54,064 bases of DNA from Verrucomicrobiia bacterium (GTDB lineage: Bacteria; Verrucomicrobiota; Verrucomicrobiia; Limisphaerales; JAJOIW01): positions 1-54,064 of the forward strand of contig JAUIAG010000003.1 in the NCBI GenBank assembly GCA_030425355.1, read 5' to 3'. Under the pieces are notes generated by a model. That model was not told the DNA's origin. It made no database searches and saw only the letters and a program-made list of their open reading frames with translations. This document shows positions 17,731-28,118 of the stretch, in pieces (the first letter of the stretch is position 1; each line of letters opens with the position of its first letter). Made by a program: the position numbers and the translations under genes.

Positions 17731-20028
17731 CTAGTTGTTTGGATAGACACGGATGTTATCCATGTAGACAGAGTAACGGGCCTGAGGGGAAAATCCATAC
17801 ACACCCGGTGCGCCCTTGGCATGGGCATTCCGGTGCTCTACTTCGATGGTCCATGCCTCGGGCTCCCGCTCACCTTTAGGCCACGCCTTGGCACGGACAA
17901 CTCCGGAGCCGTCAGCATTCATGTCAACACGGCTCTTGAGTGTGTACCATTTCTTCTGATCCCAACGGAATGGCACCGATTGTTTGACACGGTCGTGATT
18001 CGAGGACACTTCAAGAATCTGAGCGTTGCCGACCAGGTAGATGAAATACCTCTGGTTGATTAAACCGACATTGGATTTCATGCGTCGGTTTCCGTCTGTC
18101 ATGACGTCAGCCTCAACTGTATATTCAGAATAGTCCGGACCGCCGATGAATGTAATGGCTCTCTGGAAAAGAACGTTGTCCAGAGTCTTTGCAAGAACCT
18201 TGTTGCCTTCCATCTCCCGAATGTCCCACTTGAAGCGGGCTCCGATCCATGGAAGTGGAGGATAGGAGAAGTCCACACCGTGGTGAACATGACCTTCAGG
18301 GTAGGCCTCGTTGATCTCAAATGACTCGAAGTCCTCATTGAAAGGAATGGACGGAAGGATACGGCCGCGGAAGATGCCGCTTTTGCCCTGGTAGGTGGCT
18401 TTGAATGCACCGGCCGAAGGAACCGGATCTTCGGAGGCGATGAGCAGCCCCTTGCCCATGATTTCTGCATTCATGCGTGCCTTGACCCGTGCAGTTGGCG
18501 GGACGAAAGCCTGAATGTCGACGCCTGTCGAATCGGGCATTTCCGCCAGGGTCATGCCGTTGGAATCAAGAACGCGGGTGCGGACCTGCACGTAATCTCC
18601 CGGCTCCAGGAGAATGTCGGCAGGAATTATCTGGAGGCTGTCCGCTTCCTCGGGAAGTGGTGCGCGTTCGGTCAGATTCGGTTTAACCAGCCCGTCATTG
18701 TCCCCGGGCTTTCCGAAACAGTAGAGTTTTTCAGTCGTGTGAACATATATCTTGCCATTGTAGACAAGCGGCGTGCCGATGCAGTTGCCTTCCAGTGTGA
18801 CTTTGTCCAGCTCACTGACCTCAGAGCCTTTGACTTCGAGGATATAAAACTCACCGGAGATAATCGGTATGTAGATCTTGCCGTCGCCATAGACGGGAGA
18901 GGCATGCAGCTGACTTGTGCCCAGCTTGTAACTGGAGAGGATTTCTCCACTGTTGGCATCCACACACACCAGCTCGCCGGTATGAGTAACCTGCCACACA
19001 TGGTCGCCGACAAGAATCGGTGAGCTGGTGAACATGCACAGATCATTGCGCCAAAGTTCATCATCGTAGGTAAGGACCAGTGGTCCGGATGCACCCTCGG
19101 CCGGCTCCCTGCCGGTGCGGAGCGCTACCATCCGTCCGGTCTTGCTGTCATCAATATTCTCCTTGCCACTGATGGCGATCACCTTGTCGTTGTCATGGAT
19201 AACCACGCTGGAGTTGATGCCACCGTAGGAAAGCTGGAAGCGCCAGATCGGGTCCCCCGTGCGAACATCGAGACAGATCACGTTGCCACACCCGGTTCCC
19301 GCATAAAGCACCCGGCGTCCGTTGGCCCAGCCAAGAACCGGCGAACTGAAAGAACTGTCCTTCGGACCGACCCCGGGCGTCGAGGACCAGACCACGTCGC
19401 CGGTTTTCTTGTCAAAAGCATAAAACCGATCGCGGGCAGGGCCGTCGGCTCCCCAGTAAGAGTTGATTATGTGGTGAATGACCAGATCCCCGGCAATGAT
19501 CGGAGCCCCGATCCGGCCGTTGGGAAAGGTCAGCCGCCCATACCTCTCAATCATGCTGTGGATCCACTGAATCTCCCCCTCGGGAGTCACACAGAAAAAT
19601 TCGCCGGCTGTCGTCATCAGATAGATGTTGCCGGTTTCATCATCCACGGTCGGACTGCCTATCGTGTAACGGTCGTAGACGGTGTCACTGAGAAAATCAT
19701 TGAATCCAAGCTGCCAGAAAATCTGTCCCGTCTCCGGATCATGACAGGTCAGATATTCCTGAAGATCCGGGCCGGTACCCTTGTATCCCCAGGAATACAT
19801 GCGGCCATCGGAAATCACCGGCGTCCCGCGTCCGCGGATGTCATAGGTCCAAATAGCCTCCCCGACCTTTGAAGGAAGCCCCTCCTCAAGTGTCGTGCCA
19901 TTCTGAAAAGGCCCGCGCCAGTGCAGCCACCCATCGGCCGCCTGCCCCGACAACGCCTGCATTCCCGCAAGCACCACCGCCGCCAGCAGCCCAGGCACCT
20001 GCCCTCTTGTCTTCATTCTGTTTTCCAT
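17731..20028 (-). CDS. Secreted PQQ-like beta-propeller protein with C-terminal LamG/DUF1080-like domain
   Basis: Propeller blades (GNVICLDVRTGDPIWRFQLSYGGINSSVVIHDND); C-terminal EDFESFEINEAYPEG...YTVEADVMTDGNRRMKSNVGLINQRYFIYL. Start set at MENRMKTRG (20028) since the longer ORF to 20346 overlaps the transposase antisense and has non-signal-like sequence. Confidence 0.85.
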   Translation of the reverse strand: MENRMKTRGQVPGLLAAVVLAGMQALSGQAADGWLHWRGPFQNGTTLEEGLPSKVGEAIWTYDIRGRGTPVISDGRMYSWGYKGTGPDLQEYLTCHDPETGQIFWQLGFNDFLSDTVYDRYTIGSPTVDDETGNIYLMTTAGEFFCVTPEGEIQWIHSMIERYGRLTFPNGRIGAPIIAGDLVIHHIINSYWGADGPARDRFYAFDKKTGDVVWSSTPGVGPKDSSFSSPVLGWANGRRVLYAGTGCGNVICLDVRTGDPIWRFQLSYGGINSSVVIHDNDKVIAISGKENIDDSKTGRMVALRTGREPAEGASGPLVLTYDDELWRNDLCMFTSSPILVGDHVWQVTHTGELVCVDANSGEILSSYKLGTSQLHASPVYGDGKIYIPIISGEFYILEVKGSEVSELDKVTLEGNCIGTPLVYNGKIYVHTTEKLYCFGKPGDNDGLVKPNLTERAPLPEEADSLQIIPADILLEPGDYVQVRTRVLDSNGMTLAEMPDSTGVDIQAFVPPTARVKARMNAEIMGKGLLIASEDPVPSAGAFKATYQGKSGIFRGRILPSIPFNEDFESFEINEAYPEGHVHHGVDFSYPPLPWIGARFKWDIREMEGNKVLAKTLDNVLFQRAITFIGGPDYSEYTVEADVMTDGNRRMKSNVGLINQRYFIYLVGNAQILEVSSNHDRVKQSVPFRWDQKKWYTLKSRVDMNADGSGVVRAKAWPKGEREPEAWTIEVEHRNAHAKGAPGVYGFSPQARYSVYMDNIRVYPNN

Positions 20029-20127
20029 AACGTCAGAATCCATCATCCAGCCTCCCGCCCAATCTTGCAACGAAATAATACGAATACGTATAACATACAT
20101 AGTCGCAGGTAATTTATATTTGACTGG

Positions 20128-21240
20128 ATGGGTGGTTTCGGGCATGGTCGGGGCATGATGATTCGACGCAGCCAGCTGGTGGACCGGAGCCGGGTTCAGT
20201 ATTTTCATGTGGTGAGCCGGATTGTGGACCGCCGGCTTCGTCTTGGTGATGCCGAGAAGAATTTTTTTGTGAGTCTGATCAAGCGGCAGGAGGGGTTTTC
20301 GGGTGTTGAAGTGATGGGGTATTGTGTGATGGGGAATCACTTTCACCTGCTATTGCGTGTTCCACTGAGGCCGGTGGTCATTGCGGAGGCGGAGATCTGG
20401 CGGCGGGTGCGTCATATTTATTCCCGCACGAGGGTTGAGGAATTTGAGGCCATGGTGAGGGAATGGCGGGAATCCGGCGACGATCTGAGAGTGCGGGAGT
20501 TTTTCGACCGACTGCGTGCGAGAATGTATGATCTTTCCTCATTTGTCAGGGAGGTCAAACTTCGGTTTTCGAAGTGGTATAACCGTGAGAATGACCGGAC
20601 AGGAACACTATGGGAGGAGAGATTCCGCAGCGTGGTGATAGAGGGCCGGGAGGGTGCCCTAATGACCGTTCTGGCCTATCTGGATCTGAATCCGGTGAGG
20701 GCCGGGATTGTGGTGGAACCCGGTGGCTACCGGTGGAGTCAATATGGGGAAGCGATGGCCGGGGGGCGCCGGGCGCGGAGGAGGATGGCAGAAATTGTTT
20801 CCGGACGCGGTCCGATGATCAGCTGGGAGCAGGCACGTGCTCATTACCGCGAGCTTTTGATGGAAAGAGGTGGGAATCCCGAGGAATCCCCGGCAGTCAG
20901 AGATGGGGACAAGTTCCAGGAAAACCAACGCGATAACGCGGCATCCGGGAAACTGATGGAGAAATTAAGTCGCGGTGTTCGTCTGAGCCGGCCTGAAATC
21001 CTGCGGTTGAAAGTTAGATATTTCAGCCACGCTGTGGCGATAGGCAGCGGTGAATTCATCCGTGAGGTAAGCATTCGGATTCGAGGAAGCACCGGGATGG
21101 AAAGTGAGCAGGAAAAGGCGGGAAAGCAAAGGCGTCTGGCTGGACATGCATTTCGACATGGCGAGTGGGGAGGACTGAGGAGCCTGAGGAACCTGCGGGT
21201 CAGAGTTTTTGGCGCTCCGGAAGCAAATCAAGGTGGTTGA
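20128..21240 (+). mobile_element. REP-associated tyrosine transposase (RAYT; IS200/Y1 HUH family)
   Basis: 370 aa: QYFHVVSRIVDRRLRLGDAEKNFF, VMGYCVMGNHFHLLLRVP (HxH motif), KWYNRENDRTGTLWEERFRSVVIEG, AYLDLNPVRAGIVVEPGGYRWSQYGEA. Confidence 0.92.
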
Positions 21241-21457
21241 ATCATTCGGGCTGGCAATATTTCCGGTCAGGGCACAGCAATAGGGGTCCCGGATGCGGGT
21301 GAGGACGTCGCGATTCCCTGGATCCACGATTTGCGTGTGCGTCCAGCTTCATACAGCCCCCGCCTTTCACCAGCGCCCCTGCCCTGCGCTCTTGGATTCC
21401 GTTTCCTTGCGGCTCACCGGAAACCTTCATCCCATTCGGAAGTCATGCCGGGCTTAC

Positions 21458-21486
21458 AAAAAAAGGACCGGAGGAAATCCTCCGGC
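21458..21486 (-). terminator. Rho-independent terminator for the HMA gene
   Basis: ccggaggaaatcctccgg hairpin with A7 run on its 5' side (U-run on minus strand). Confidence 0.75.
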
Positions 21487-21554
21487 CTGACGAAAAATCG
21501 AATAAATTCCAATACCAATAAGGGGTATAGGGTCAAGAGACCGCTTTCACCACC

Positions 21555-22094
21555 TTACTCGGATTTGGGTTCAGCCTTGGCGATGTGAACGCTGGCTTTG
21601 TATCCGAGGGACTTGATGGTTTCGACCAGCTTCTTCTCGGTGGTCTGTGCAGGGTCGAAAGTGATTTTGGCCTGGCCGCCGACATGGCAGACTTCGTTTG
21701 TTTTGACCCCTTTGAGGGAGGTGAGGGCCTTGTTGACCTTGGATGAGCAGGAGGTGCATGCCATTCCTTTGACATCGATGGTGGTCATCTGGGATTCGAC
21801 CTTGAGACCTGCCTGTTTGAGAGCAGCGTAGAGCTTGGAGCCCTCAAGAAGCTGGGGGTTGTATTGAATAGTGGTTGTCTTGGAAACTGAGCAGGTCTTG
21901 GGAGTGGAGATTCCCTCGATTGAGGTCAGCTTCTTGTCGACCTCCGCGCATGAGGATTCGCAGCAGGCATCGGCGAACTTGAGAGTGGCAAGTGCCAGCT
22001 TTGGACCCTGTTCGGATTCGGCGGCGTAGTTGGTGAAAGCCGTGGTGAAAACGGCGAGAGCGAGAGCGAGAGCGACGAAGATTCTGCGCATCAT
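21555..22094 (-). CDS. Exported tandem heavy-metal-associated (HMA) domain protein
   Basis: Signal peptide MMRRIFVALALALAVFTTAFTNYAA (AAAGGAATAGAC RBS upstream of 22094); two HMA-like repeats, LKFADACCESSCAEVDKKL and IDVKGMACTSCSSKVNKAL. Confidence 0.85.
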   Translation of the reverse strand: MMRRIFVALALALAVFTTAFTNYAAESEQGPKLALATLKFADACCESSCAEVDKKLTSIEGISTPKTCSVSKTTTIQYNPQLLEGSKLYAALKQAGLKVESQMTTIDVKGMACTSCSSKVNKALTSLKGVKTNEVCHVGGQAKITFDPAQTTEKKLVETIKSLGYKASVHIAKAEPKSE

Positions 22095-22221
22095 GTCTAT
22101 TCCTTTGCTTATCATATCAATCCTTGATTGAGATTCCCGGTGATCCCAGATCTCCCCGCGGAGTCTGAAATCAGCGATGGGGAATTTCCTATAAGATGTG
22201 CCTGTCGAGAAAAAATTCCAG

Positions 22222-23310
22222 TCAAAATTCACTTTTGAGAACATTTTTCAGCAGCGGCGATGGAACGCGGCAGCCAAAACCGACCTTTCCAATGGACTGG
22301 GCCAGAACAAAGCGGACCTCTCCGGCCTCGACTTTTTTATCCAGAGCCATGGCTGCCAGAAGCTTTTCCAGCTGATCGTCCGACCAATTGAACGAAGTGG
22401 GCAACCCGGTCCTTTTCAGAAGAGCGACCAGTCTCTCCTGATCGGCATCGGAAAATCCGAGAAGCTCTTTGGAGAGGACGCCGGCGAGGACCATGCCAAT
22501 TGAAATTGCCTCTCCATGGAGGAACTGGTTGTAATTGGAAATCGCTTCGATGGCATGACCGATGGTGTGCCCGAAGTTCAAGATTGCCCGAAGACCGCCC
22601 TCCTTTTCATCCTGGCGGACGACCTCGGCCTTGATGGCGCAGCATCGGGCGACAATTCCGGAAGTGAGCTCCGCATCAAGCGCCAGCAGCCGGTCGATGG
22701 AATTTTCGAGGGTTTGAAAAAGCTCCGGATCGTGAATGACGCCGTATTTTATAACTTCGGCAATGCCGGCCCGCAGTTCACGGGGATCCAGCGTTGCGAG
22801 GGTATCGAGGTCGCAGATCACTGTCAGAGGCTGATAGAAAGCCCCTACCAGGTTCTTACCCTGCGGAAGATTGACCCCGACTTTGCCGCCGACTGATGAG
22901 TCGACCTGCGCCAGCATGGTCGTGGGAATCTGGATGAACGGGACACCCCGGAGGTATGTGGCGGCCACAAAACCGCCAAGGTCCCCGATGACTCCTCCGC
23001 CGAGGGCAATGACGGGTGATTTTCTTTCGAGCCGGTGATTCGCCAGCACTTCGTAGCATTTTTCAGCCATGGCGATCCTCTTGGTGCTTTCACCATGGGG
23101 AAGCGTCACCGGGACGGGGTCCATGCCGTGTGACTTCAGGGACTGGATAACCCTGTCGAGGTAGAGAGGCCCGACATGATCGTCGGTAATCACCGCGCAC
23201 GGACCGGAAAGCCCTAGTTGGGACACAGTCGGGCCGGACTGTTCCAGCAGCCCCTTGCCAATTTGTATGGAATAGGATCTGTCCCCGAGAGGGACATTGA
23301 CAGTATTCAT
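22222..23310 (-). CDS. aroB: 3-dehydroquinate synthase
   Basis: 362 aa: ITDDHVGPLYLDRV, VIALGGGVIGDLGGFVAATYLRGVPFIQIPTTMLAQVDSSVGGKVGVNLPQGKNLVGAFYQP, LNFGHTIGHAIE. Confidence 0.97.
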   Translation of the reverse strand: MNTVNVPLGDRSYSIQIGKGLLEQSGPTVSQLGLSGPCAVITDDHVGPLYLDRVIQSLKSHGMDPVPVTLPHGESTKRIAMAEKCYEVLANHRLERKSPVIALGGGVIGDLGGFVAATYLRGVPFIQIPTTMLAQVDSSVGGKVGVNLPQGKNLVGAFYQPLTVICDLDTLATLDPRELRAGIAEVIKYGVIHDPELFQTLENSIDRLLALDAELTSGIVARCCAIKAEVVRQDEKEGGLRAILNFGHTIGHAIEAISNYNQFLHGEAISIGMVLAGVLSKELLGFSDADQERLVALLKRTGLPTSFNWSDDQLEKLLAAMALDKKVEAGEVRFVLAQSIGKVGFGCRVPSPLLKNVLKSEF

Positions 23311-23370
23311 CGAGCCCGAACCTTACGGCAAGAATCCACCACGGATAAAGCCAGATGTTGACCGGCCGCA

Positions 23371-23943
23371 TCAGTGCAGCATGGGCAGTGGATTGGGAGC
23401 GGCAATGAGATCCGCCTCAAGATCGAGGAAGTAGTCCAGTCTCTCCCGGGCTTCTGTTTCGTTGATCTCGCGGGCCATGAGGATGTATGCGGCGTAGTGA
23501 TTGCCCTCGGACTCGACGAGACTGCCGTAAAAGCGCGCCAGTTCGGGTTCCGTGTCGGCAATTCCCTCGGCGAGGATCTGGAATTTTTCACAGCTGCGGC
23601 CTTCGATCAGGGCGGCGACAATGAGGTGATCAATGACCTGACCCTGAACGCCCCTGCGGGTTGCCTTCATCAGGCCGTTGATCCACGGACTGGGTGAAGT
23701 GGACTGAAATGGAACCCCCCTGTCCTTCAAAATATCCAGAACAATCTGGAAGTGCTGCAGTTCCTCGATGGCGATGTCATTCAGCTCGGAGACCCTTGGC
23801 CACAACTGCCGGTATTTACCCAGCATGATGGCGGAGGAGGCGGCCTTGCGTTCAAGATGAGCATGGTCAACCAGGACCATATCCAGATTTCCACGAATAT
23901 GATCAATCCACCCCGCGGGGACTTTGTGCCGGAACATCAGCAT
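23371..23943 (-). CDS. miaE: tRNA-(ms2io6A)-hydroxylase
   Basis: 190 aa di-iron ferritin-like: DHAHLERKAASSAIMLGKY, IEELQHFQIVLDILKDRGVPF, ARFYGSLVESEGNHYAAYILMA. Confidence 0.85.
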   Translation of the reverse strand: MLMFRHKVPAGWIDHIRGNLDMVLVDHAHLERKAASSAIMLGKYRQLWPRVSELNDIAIEELQHFQIVLDILKDRGVPFQSTSPSPWINGLMKATRRGVQGQVIDHLIVAALIEGRSCEKFQILAEGIADTEPELARFYGSLVESEGNHYAAYILMAREINETEARERLDYFLDLEADLIAAPNPLPMLH

Positions 23944-24392
23944 GGACGAATTTATAAATCAATCGCGACGAATGATGCGAGGCCTTCTTTGCCACGGCTG
24001 CCCGCATTTTCCGGCCTGACCATTGTGAGAGGCCATGGTTGCGGGGGCCCTGGATCGGTCCCTGCCCTACTCACTGCCTTTCAACAGCCGGTTGATTCCG
24101 GACCGTGGAAGAGTAGGTCCCATGTAAATAATGTAAAGATGATCACGGCGCACTGATTCGTGCAGCGGTGACATATCAGAATACATATGGACAACTGTCC
24201 GTATCCGGATTTGAACAGCGGGCATGAATGTAAAGTGTCCGGTAAATGGACAACACAATCACTGCGGAAAGAACCAGCGGATGAAAAATGCAGGGGTAAA
24301 GGCACTCACTGTGACTGTCGCTGAAGAGGCATTACAAAGAGGCTTTCCTTTTTATAGTGTTCAAGGACGAAACGGATTGATAAAAGACTGAT

Positions 24393-25406
24393 ATGTATCT
24401 GGTGGCTTTTTTCGCGGGAGTCGGAATCTACGCTGTTTTTCGTGCGTTGATTAGTGGATTTTACACGGTGAAACCGGATCAGCGGGCGGTGATCACCTCA
24501 TTTGGCAAGGCGGTCAGAGCACCGGCCGAGGCCGTTCCCGAGGAAGCGGTCACCGACGAGGAGGTCGAGCGGTATCAGTATCCGAACGTGCTGGTGATTG
24601 GTCCTGGCGGACCGTATTTCAAATGGCCGTGGCAGAAAGTACACAAGGTTTCCATAGCAACCCAGGCAGTGGATCTGACATGGGATCCGAGCAAAAGTCA
24701 GAGCACCATTGAATGTGTGACCAAGGACAATCTGACAACCGGCGTCAATGGGCAGATCCGATATCGGGTCAACGAAAACCATCTGTATGCCTACCTTTTC
24801 GGCGTGGTCAGTCCGCTGGAGCATGTGATGGGATATTTCATTTCCGTTCTGCGTGAGAGGATAGCCACTTTCACGGATCCAAGGGGTCAGAGCCTGATTT
24901 CAGGTGATGAGCTGCAACAGGAAAGCCCGGCAGTCGAGGAACTGTCCGAAGGAGTTTCCATCAATGACCTCCGCAAAAACCTTCCGCTTCTGAATGACTA
25001 CATGGAGCAGCAATGCCGCTCAACGGCATGGCGCTATGGTATTGAACTCGATGCCGCTTTGATCACAGAAATCGATCCGCCCAGCGAAGTGGACCGTGCA
25101 CTTTCAGCCATCAACAGCACAAGGAACCAGGTTGCCGCTGACATCAGCACGGCGAGGGCGGATGCGGAGCAGCAAATAACCATGTCCAACCGTGCCGTTG
25201 AAATTGCTTCAAACAAGGCTCAGGCCGAGGTTGCTCCTTTGAAAGTGCTTGCGGAGACCCTGACCAAGATCAAAGGCGAAGGCGGGAGTTCCGCTCTGAA
25301 GACTTATCTCCGCAACATGCGTGTTCCGCTGCTGTCGAAGGCCAGCCGGGTGATTATTGCACCGGATCAGGCGGTAATCCGATCACAGGCGACACGGAAT
25401 TCATAA
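24393..25406 (+). CDS. SPFH/Band 7 domain membrane protein 1
   Basis: 337 aa; N-terminal TM; YTVKPDQRAVITSFGKAV..., GPGGPYFKWPWQKVHKVSIATQAVDL, coiled C-terminal ISTARADAEQQITMSNRAVEIASNKAQAEV. Confidence 0.88.
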   Translation: MYLVAFFAGVGIYAVFRALISGFYTVKPDQRAVITSFGKAVRAPAEAVPEEAVTDEEVERYQYPNVLVIGPGGPYFKWPWQKVHKVSIATQAVDLTWDPSKSQSTIECVTKDNLTTGVNGQIRYRVNENHLYAYLFGVVSPLEHVMGYFISVLRERIATFTDPRGQSLISGDELQQESPAVEELSEGVSINDLRKNLPLLNDYMEQQCRSTAWRYGIELDAALITEIDPPSEVDRALSAINSTRNQVAADISTARADAEQQITMSNRAVEIASNKAQAEVAPLKVLAETLTKIKGEGGSSALKTYLRNMRVPLLSKASRVIIAPDQAVIRSQATRNS

Positions 25407-25447
25407 CGCCCATCTGACGAAACTTTAAAAACAGAGAGGAAATCAAT

Positions 25448-26335
25448 ATGGACCCAAGTTTAATCATCCCCTCAATAATTGCCTTTATCGTCGGACTCGT
25501 GGTGATTCCGATACTGCTCAAGCTATGCAAAGCATTTGGACTTTATACCATCGTTCGGGAAAGGGAGGCACAGGTATTCACCCTTTTTGGAAAGGTGATC
25601 GGAACAATCGACGAAGCGGGCATTCATTATCCACTGAGCAGATTCGGTCCGAAGGCGATTCTGATACCGTTCTTTGGCAAGAAGCAGAGTGTCAGCACTG
25701 CGTTATTTCAGCATTATCTGCGCAGTCTGATGGTGAATTCGGAGGAAGGCACGCCAATGGGTGTGGGGATCTGGTATGAAATGCGGGTGATGAATCCGGT
25801 GGATTATCTGTATGTCAACGCCAATCCGGAGGGGTCACTGGAAGCCAATGTCGCCAGTTCGACTATTTCAACCCTGAGCAACCTCGAGATGGAGAAGATG
25901 CTGGAGGACCGCCACGCACTGAGCCGCAGTGTCCGGAAAACTGTGTCACCGCTTTCCGAGAAATGGGGCTACTGTCTTGGTTCGGTTTATATACGCAAAG
26001 TGGCTTTCACGGACCAGCAGATGGTCCACAACATCACCGAGAAGGTGGTCAAGCGGCTTGTTCAGGTGACAAGTGCCATGAAACAGGACGGGGAAAACCG
26101 CGTCGGACTGATACAGTCACAGACAGCCTTCAAGGTCTCCACCAAGATGGCCGAGGCGGCTTCAAAACGACCGGAAGTCGTGGGGCAGGTTCTCAACGCG
26201 ATTGGAAAAGATGATGCTGAAATCCTCGATGCTGTACTGGAGGTCATGGAAACCGACAAACTGCTTGAGAGCAACGCCAAGGTGGACGTCCTTCCCGGAA
26301 ACGCGTCGTATCTGCTTCAGCTCGGGGATGCGTAG
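25448..26335 (+). CDS. SPFH/Band 7 domain membrane protein 2
   Basis: 295 aa; FGLYTIVREREAQVFTLFGKVIGTIDEAGIHYPLSRFGPKAIL, second tandem SPFH gene. Confidence 0.85.
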   Translation: MDPSLIIPSIIAFIVGLVVIPILLKLCKAFGLYTIVREREAQVFTLFGKVIGTIDEAGIHYPLSRFGPKAILIPFFGKKQSVSTALFQHYLRSLMVNSEEGTPMGVGIWYEMRVMNPVDYLYVNANPEGSLEANVASSTISTLSNLEMEKMLEDRHALSRSVRKTVSPLSEKWGYCLGSVYIRKVAFTDQQMVHNITEKVVKRLVQVTSAMKQDGENRVGLIQSQTAFKVSTKMAEAASKRPEVVGQVLNAIGKDDAEILDAVLEVMETDKLLESNAKVDVLPGNASYLLQLGDA

Positions 26336-26381
26336 TCGGTTATCTCCCCATCTGAAAAGAGTTTTTGGTTTCATTCATTGT

Positions 26382-26411
26382 GGCTGACGTCTTATGGCGT
26401 CGGCCTTTTTT
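26382..26411 (+). terminator. Rho-independent terminator after SPFH operon
   Basis: ggctgacgtcttatggcgtcggcc stem followed by TTTTTT. Confidence 0.75.
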
Positions 26412-26642
26412 ATATTTCATTTCTGTGGAGTGTAAACGCGGGATCTGCCATCGGGCTGAACGACTTTTTCTGGATACTGGATCGAAGGCTGAAGCCGGAA
26501 GTTCATGGCAACCAGCCGCCGGATACTGCGGGAACCGTCAGCTGTATCGGAGAGGATGCGAATGACATCTGTGCCGACTTTATAAATCCGGCGGCTGAGA
26601 ATTTGGATGACCCGGCGGCATCACGTATGGTAGGAACCCTGA

Positions 26643-28088
26643 ATGATCCGATACAAAACAGTCAATGGACGGCCGCGGCATGGCCTGATTCCTGTAATGG
26701 CCATTTTCCTTATTGTGGTCCAGGGACTTCACGATCTCCGGGCAGCCGGTGGTGACCCCAACCGTCCGGATGTGGTTCTTATTATGCTGGATGATGCGGG
26801 ATATACGGACTTCGGGGTTTATGGTGGCCTTGCCGATACGCCCAATATGGATCAACTGGCAGCCGAAGGCATCCGGTTCACCGACTGTCACGCCGCGGCT
26901 CCCAACTGCTCGCCATCAAGGGCGGGGATGCTGACCGGACGCTTCCCGGCCCGCGCAGGTATTTACAGCTACATTCCTCCCCGGCATCCGATGCATCTCC
27001 GCTCCGAAGAAATCACCATAGCGGAGGTCCTCAAAGAGAGGGGATATGCGACCGGACACTTCGGGAAGTGGCATTTGTCACAGCTCGAGTGGGCTGCGGA
27101 CCGCAACCACCCGCAGCCCACAGACCAGGGGTTTGACCATTCGCTGGGCACCACCAACAACGCCAGTCCCAGTCATCACAATCCGACCAACTTCCACCGC
27201 AACCGAAAGCCGGTTGGACAAATCAGCGGCTACAGCTGTCACATCGTGGCGGATGAATTTATTGACTGGTCATCAATGGTGGCTGAAGACGAACCACTGC
27301 TGGCGGTGATCTGGTTCAACGAGCCCCACACGCCGATCGGGTCCCCTACCCATCTGGTGGACAAGTATCTGTCACGCATGGATGAGAAGGACGCCAGGAA
27401 GGCGCGCTACCTCGCCAATATCGAGAATGTGGACATGGCGGTCGGACGGATCAGGGATCAGCTGGAGGTTCTCGAGCGAAGTGAAAACACCTTCCTTTTT
27501 CTGACATCGGATAATGGCGGTATCAACTCGTGGTCGACGATGGGTCTTCGTGGCCGGAAATCCCATGTTTACGAGGGCGGACACCGCGAACCCGGCATAC
27601 TCCGATGGCCTTCAAAAATACCTCCCGGGCAGACCTGCGAAACCCCGATAAGCCACCTCGATCTTTTCCCGACCATTTGTGACATTGCGGGAGCGGTCCC
27701 CTCACCCGACCGCAAGATGGATGGGGTCAGCCTCCGGCCACTCTGGGAGGACGGGCATTTCATCCGGGAAACTCCCCTCTTCTGGTTTTTCTACCGCGTA
27801 AAACCGGCGGCAGCAATGCGCGACGGCGACTGGGTTCTGACAGGGTATCTCAATGACCCGATTGAGAGGCACACACATCCGCTGACAGCCCCCGACATGC
27901 CGATGATTCGCCAGGCACCGCTGGATCAGTTCGAACTGTACAACCTTCGAACCGATCCGGAACAGCAGGCTGATCTGGCCGAATTTTATCCTGAAAGACT
28001 GTCCGCCATGAAGAAGCGTATGCAGGACCTCCATCGTGAAGTCGTCAACGAAGGGCCACAGTGGGATCTTGAAAACTGGAAGCCCTGA
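26643..28088 (+). CDS. Secreted sulfatase (Cys-type FGly)
   Basis: 481 aa; PDVVLIMLDDAGYTDFGVYGG, CSPSRAGMLTGR (CxPSR), GYATGHFGKWHL, FLTSDNGG. Confidence 0.93.
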   Translation: MIRYKTVNGRPRHGLIPVMAIFLIVVQGLHDLRAAGGDPNRPDVVLIMLDDAGYTDFGVYGGLADTPNMDQLAAEGIRFTDCHAAAPNCSPSRAGMLTGRFPARAGIYSYIPPRHPMHLRSEEITIAEVLKERGYATGHFGKWHLSQLEWAADRNHPQPTDQGFDHSLGTTNNASPSHHNPTNFHRNRKPVGQISGYSCHIVADEFIDWSSMVAEDEPLLAVIWFNEPHTPIGSPTHLVDKYLSRMDEKDARKARYLANIENVDMAVGRIRDQLEVLERSENTFLFLTSDNGGINSWSTMGLRGRKSHVYEGGHREPGILRWPSKIPPGQTCETPISHLDLFPTICDIAGAVPSPDRKMDGVSLRPLWEDGHFIRETPLFWFFYRVKPAAAMRDGDWVLTGYLNDPIERHTHPLTAPDMPMIRQAPLDQFELYNLRTDPEQQADLAEFYPERLSAMKKRMQDLHREVVNEGPQWDLENWKP

Positions 28089-28118
28089 ACCTTGAAACTG
28101 ATTCTTCCTGGAGGTGCA

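Noticed and set aside
20029-20346. N-terminal extension of the 871-aa propeller ORF
   Set aside because: Overlaps the RAYT gene antisense and precedes a clear signal-peptide start at MENRMKTRG.
26378-26755. 125-aa plus-strand ORF between SPFH and sulfatase genes
   Set aside because: Begins in the terminator, overlaps the sulfatase start in another frame, and has no domain-like sequence.
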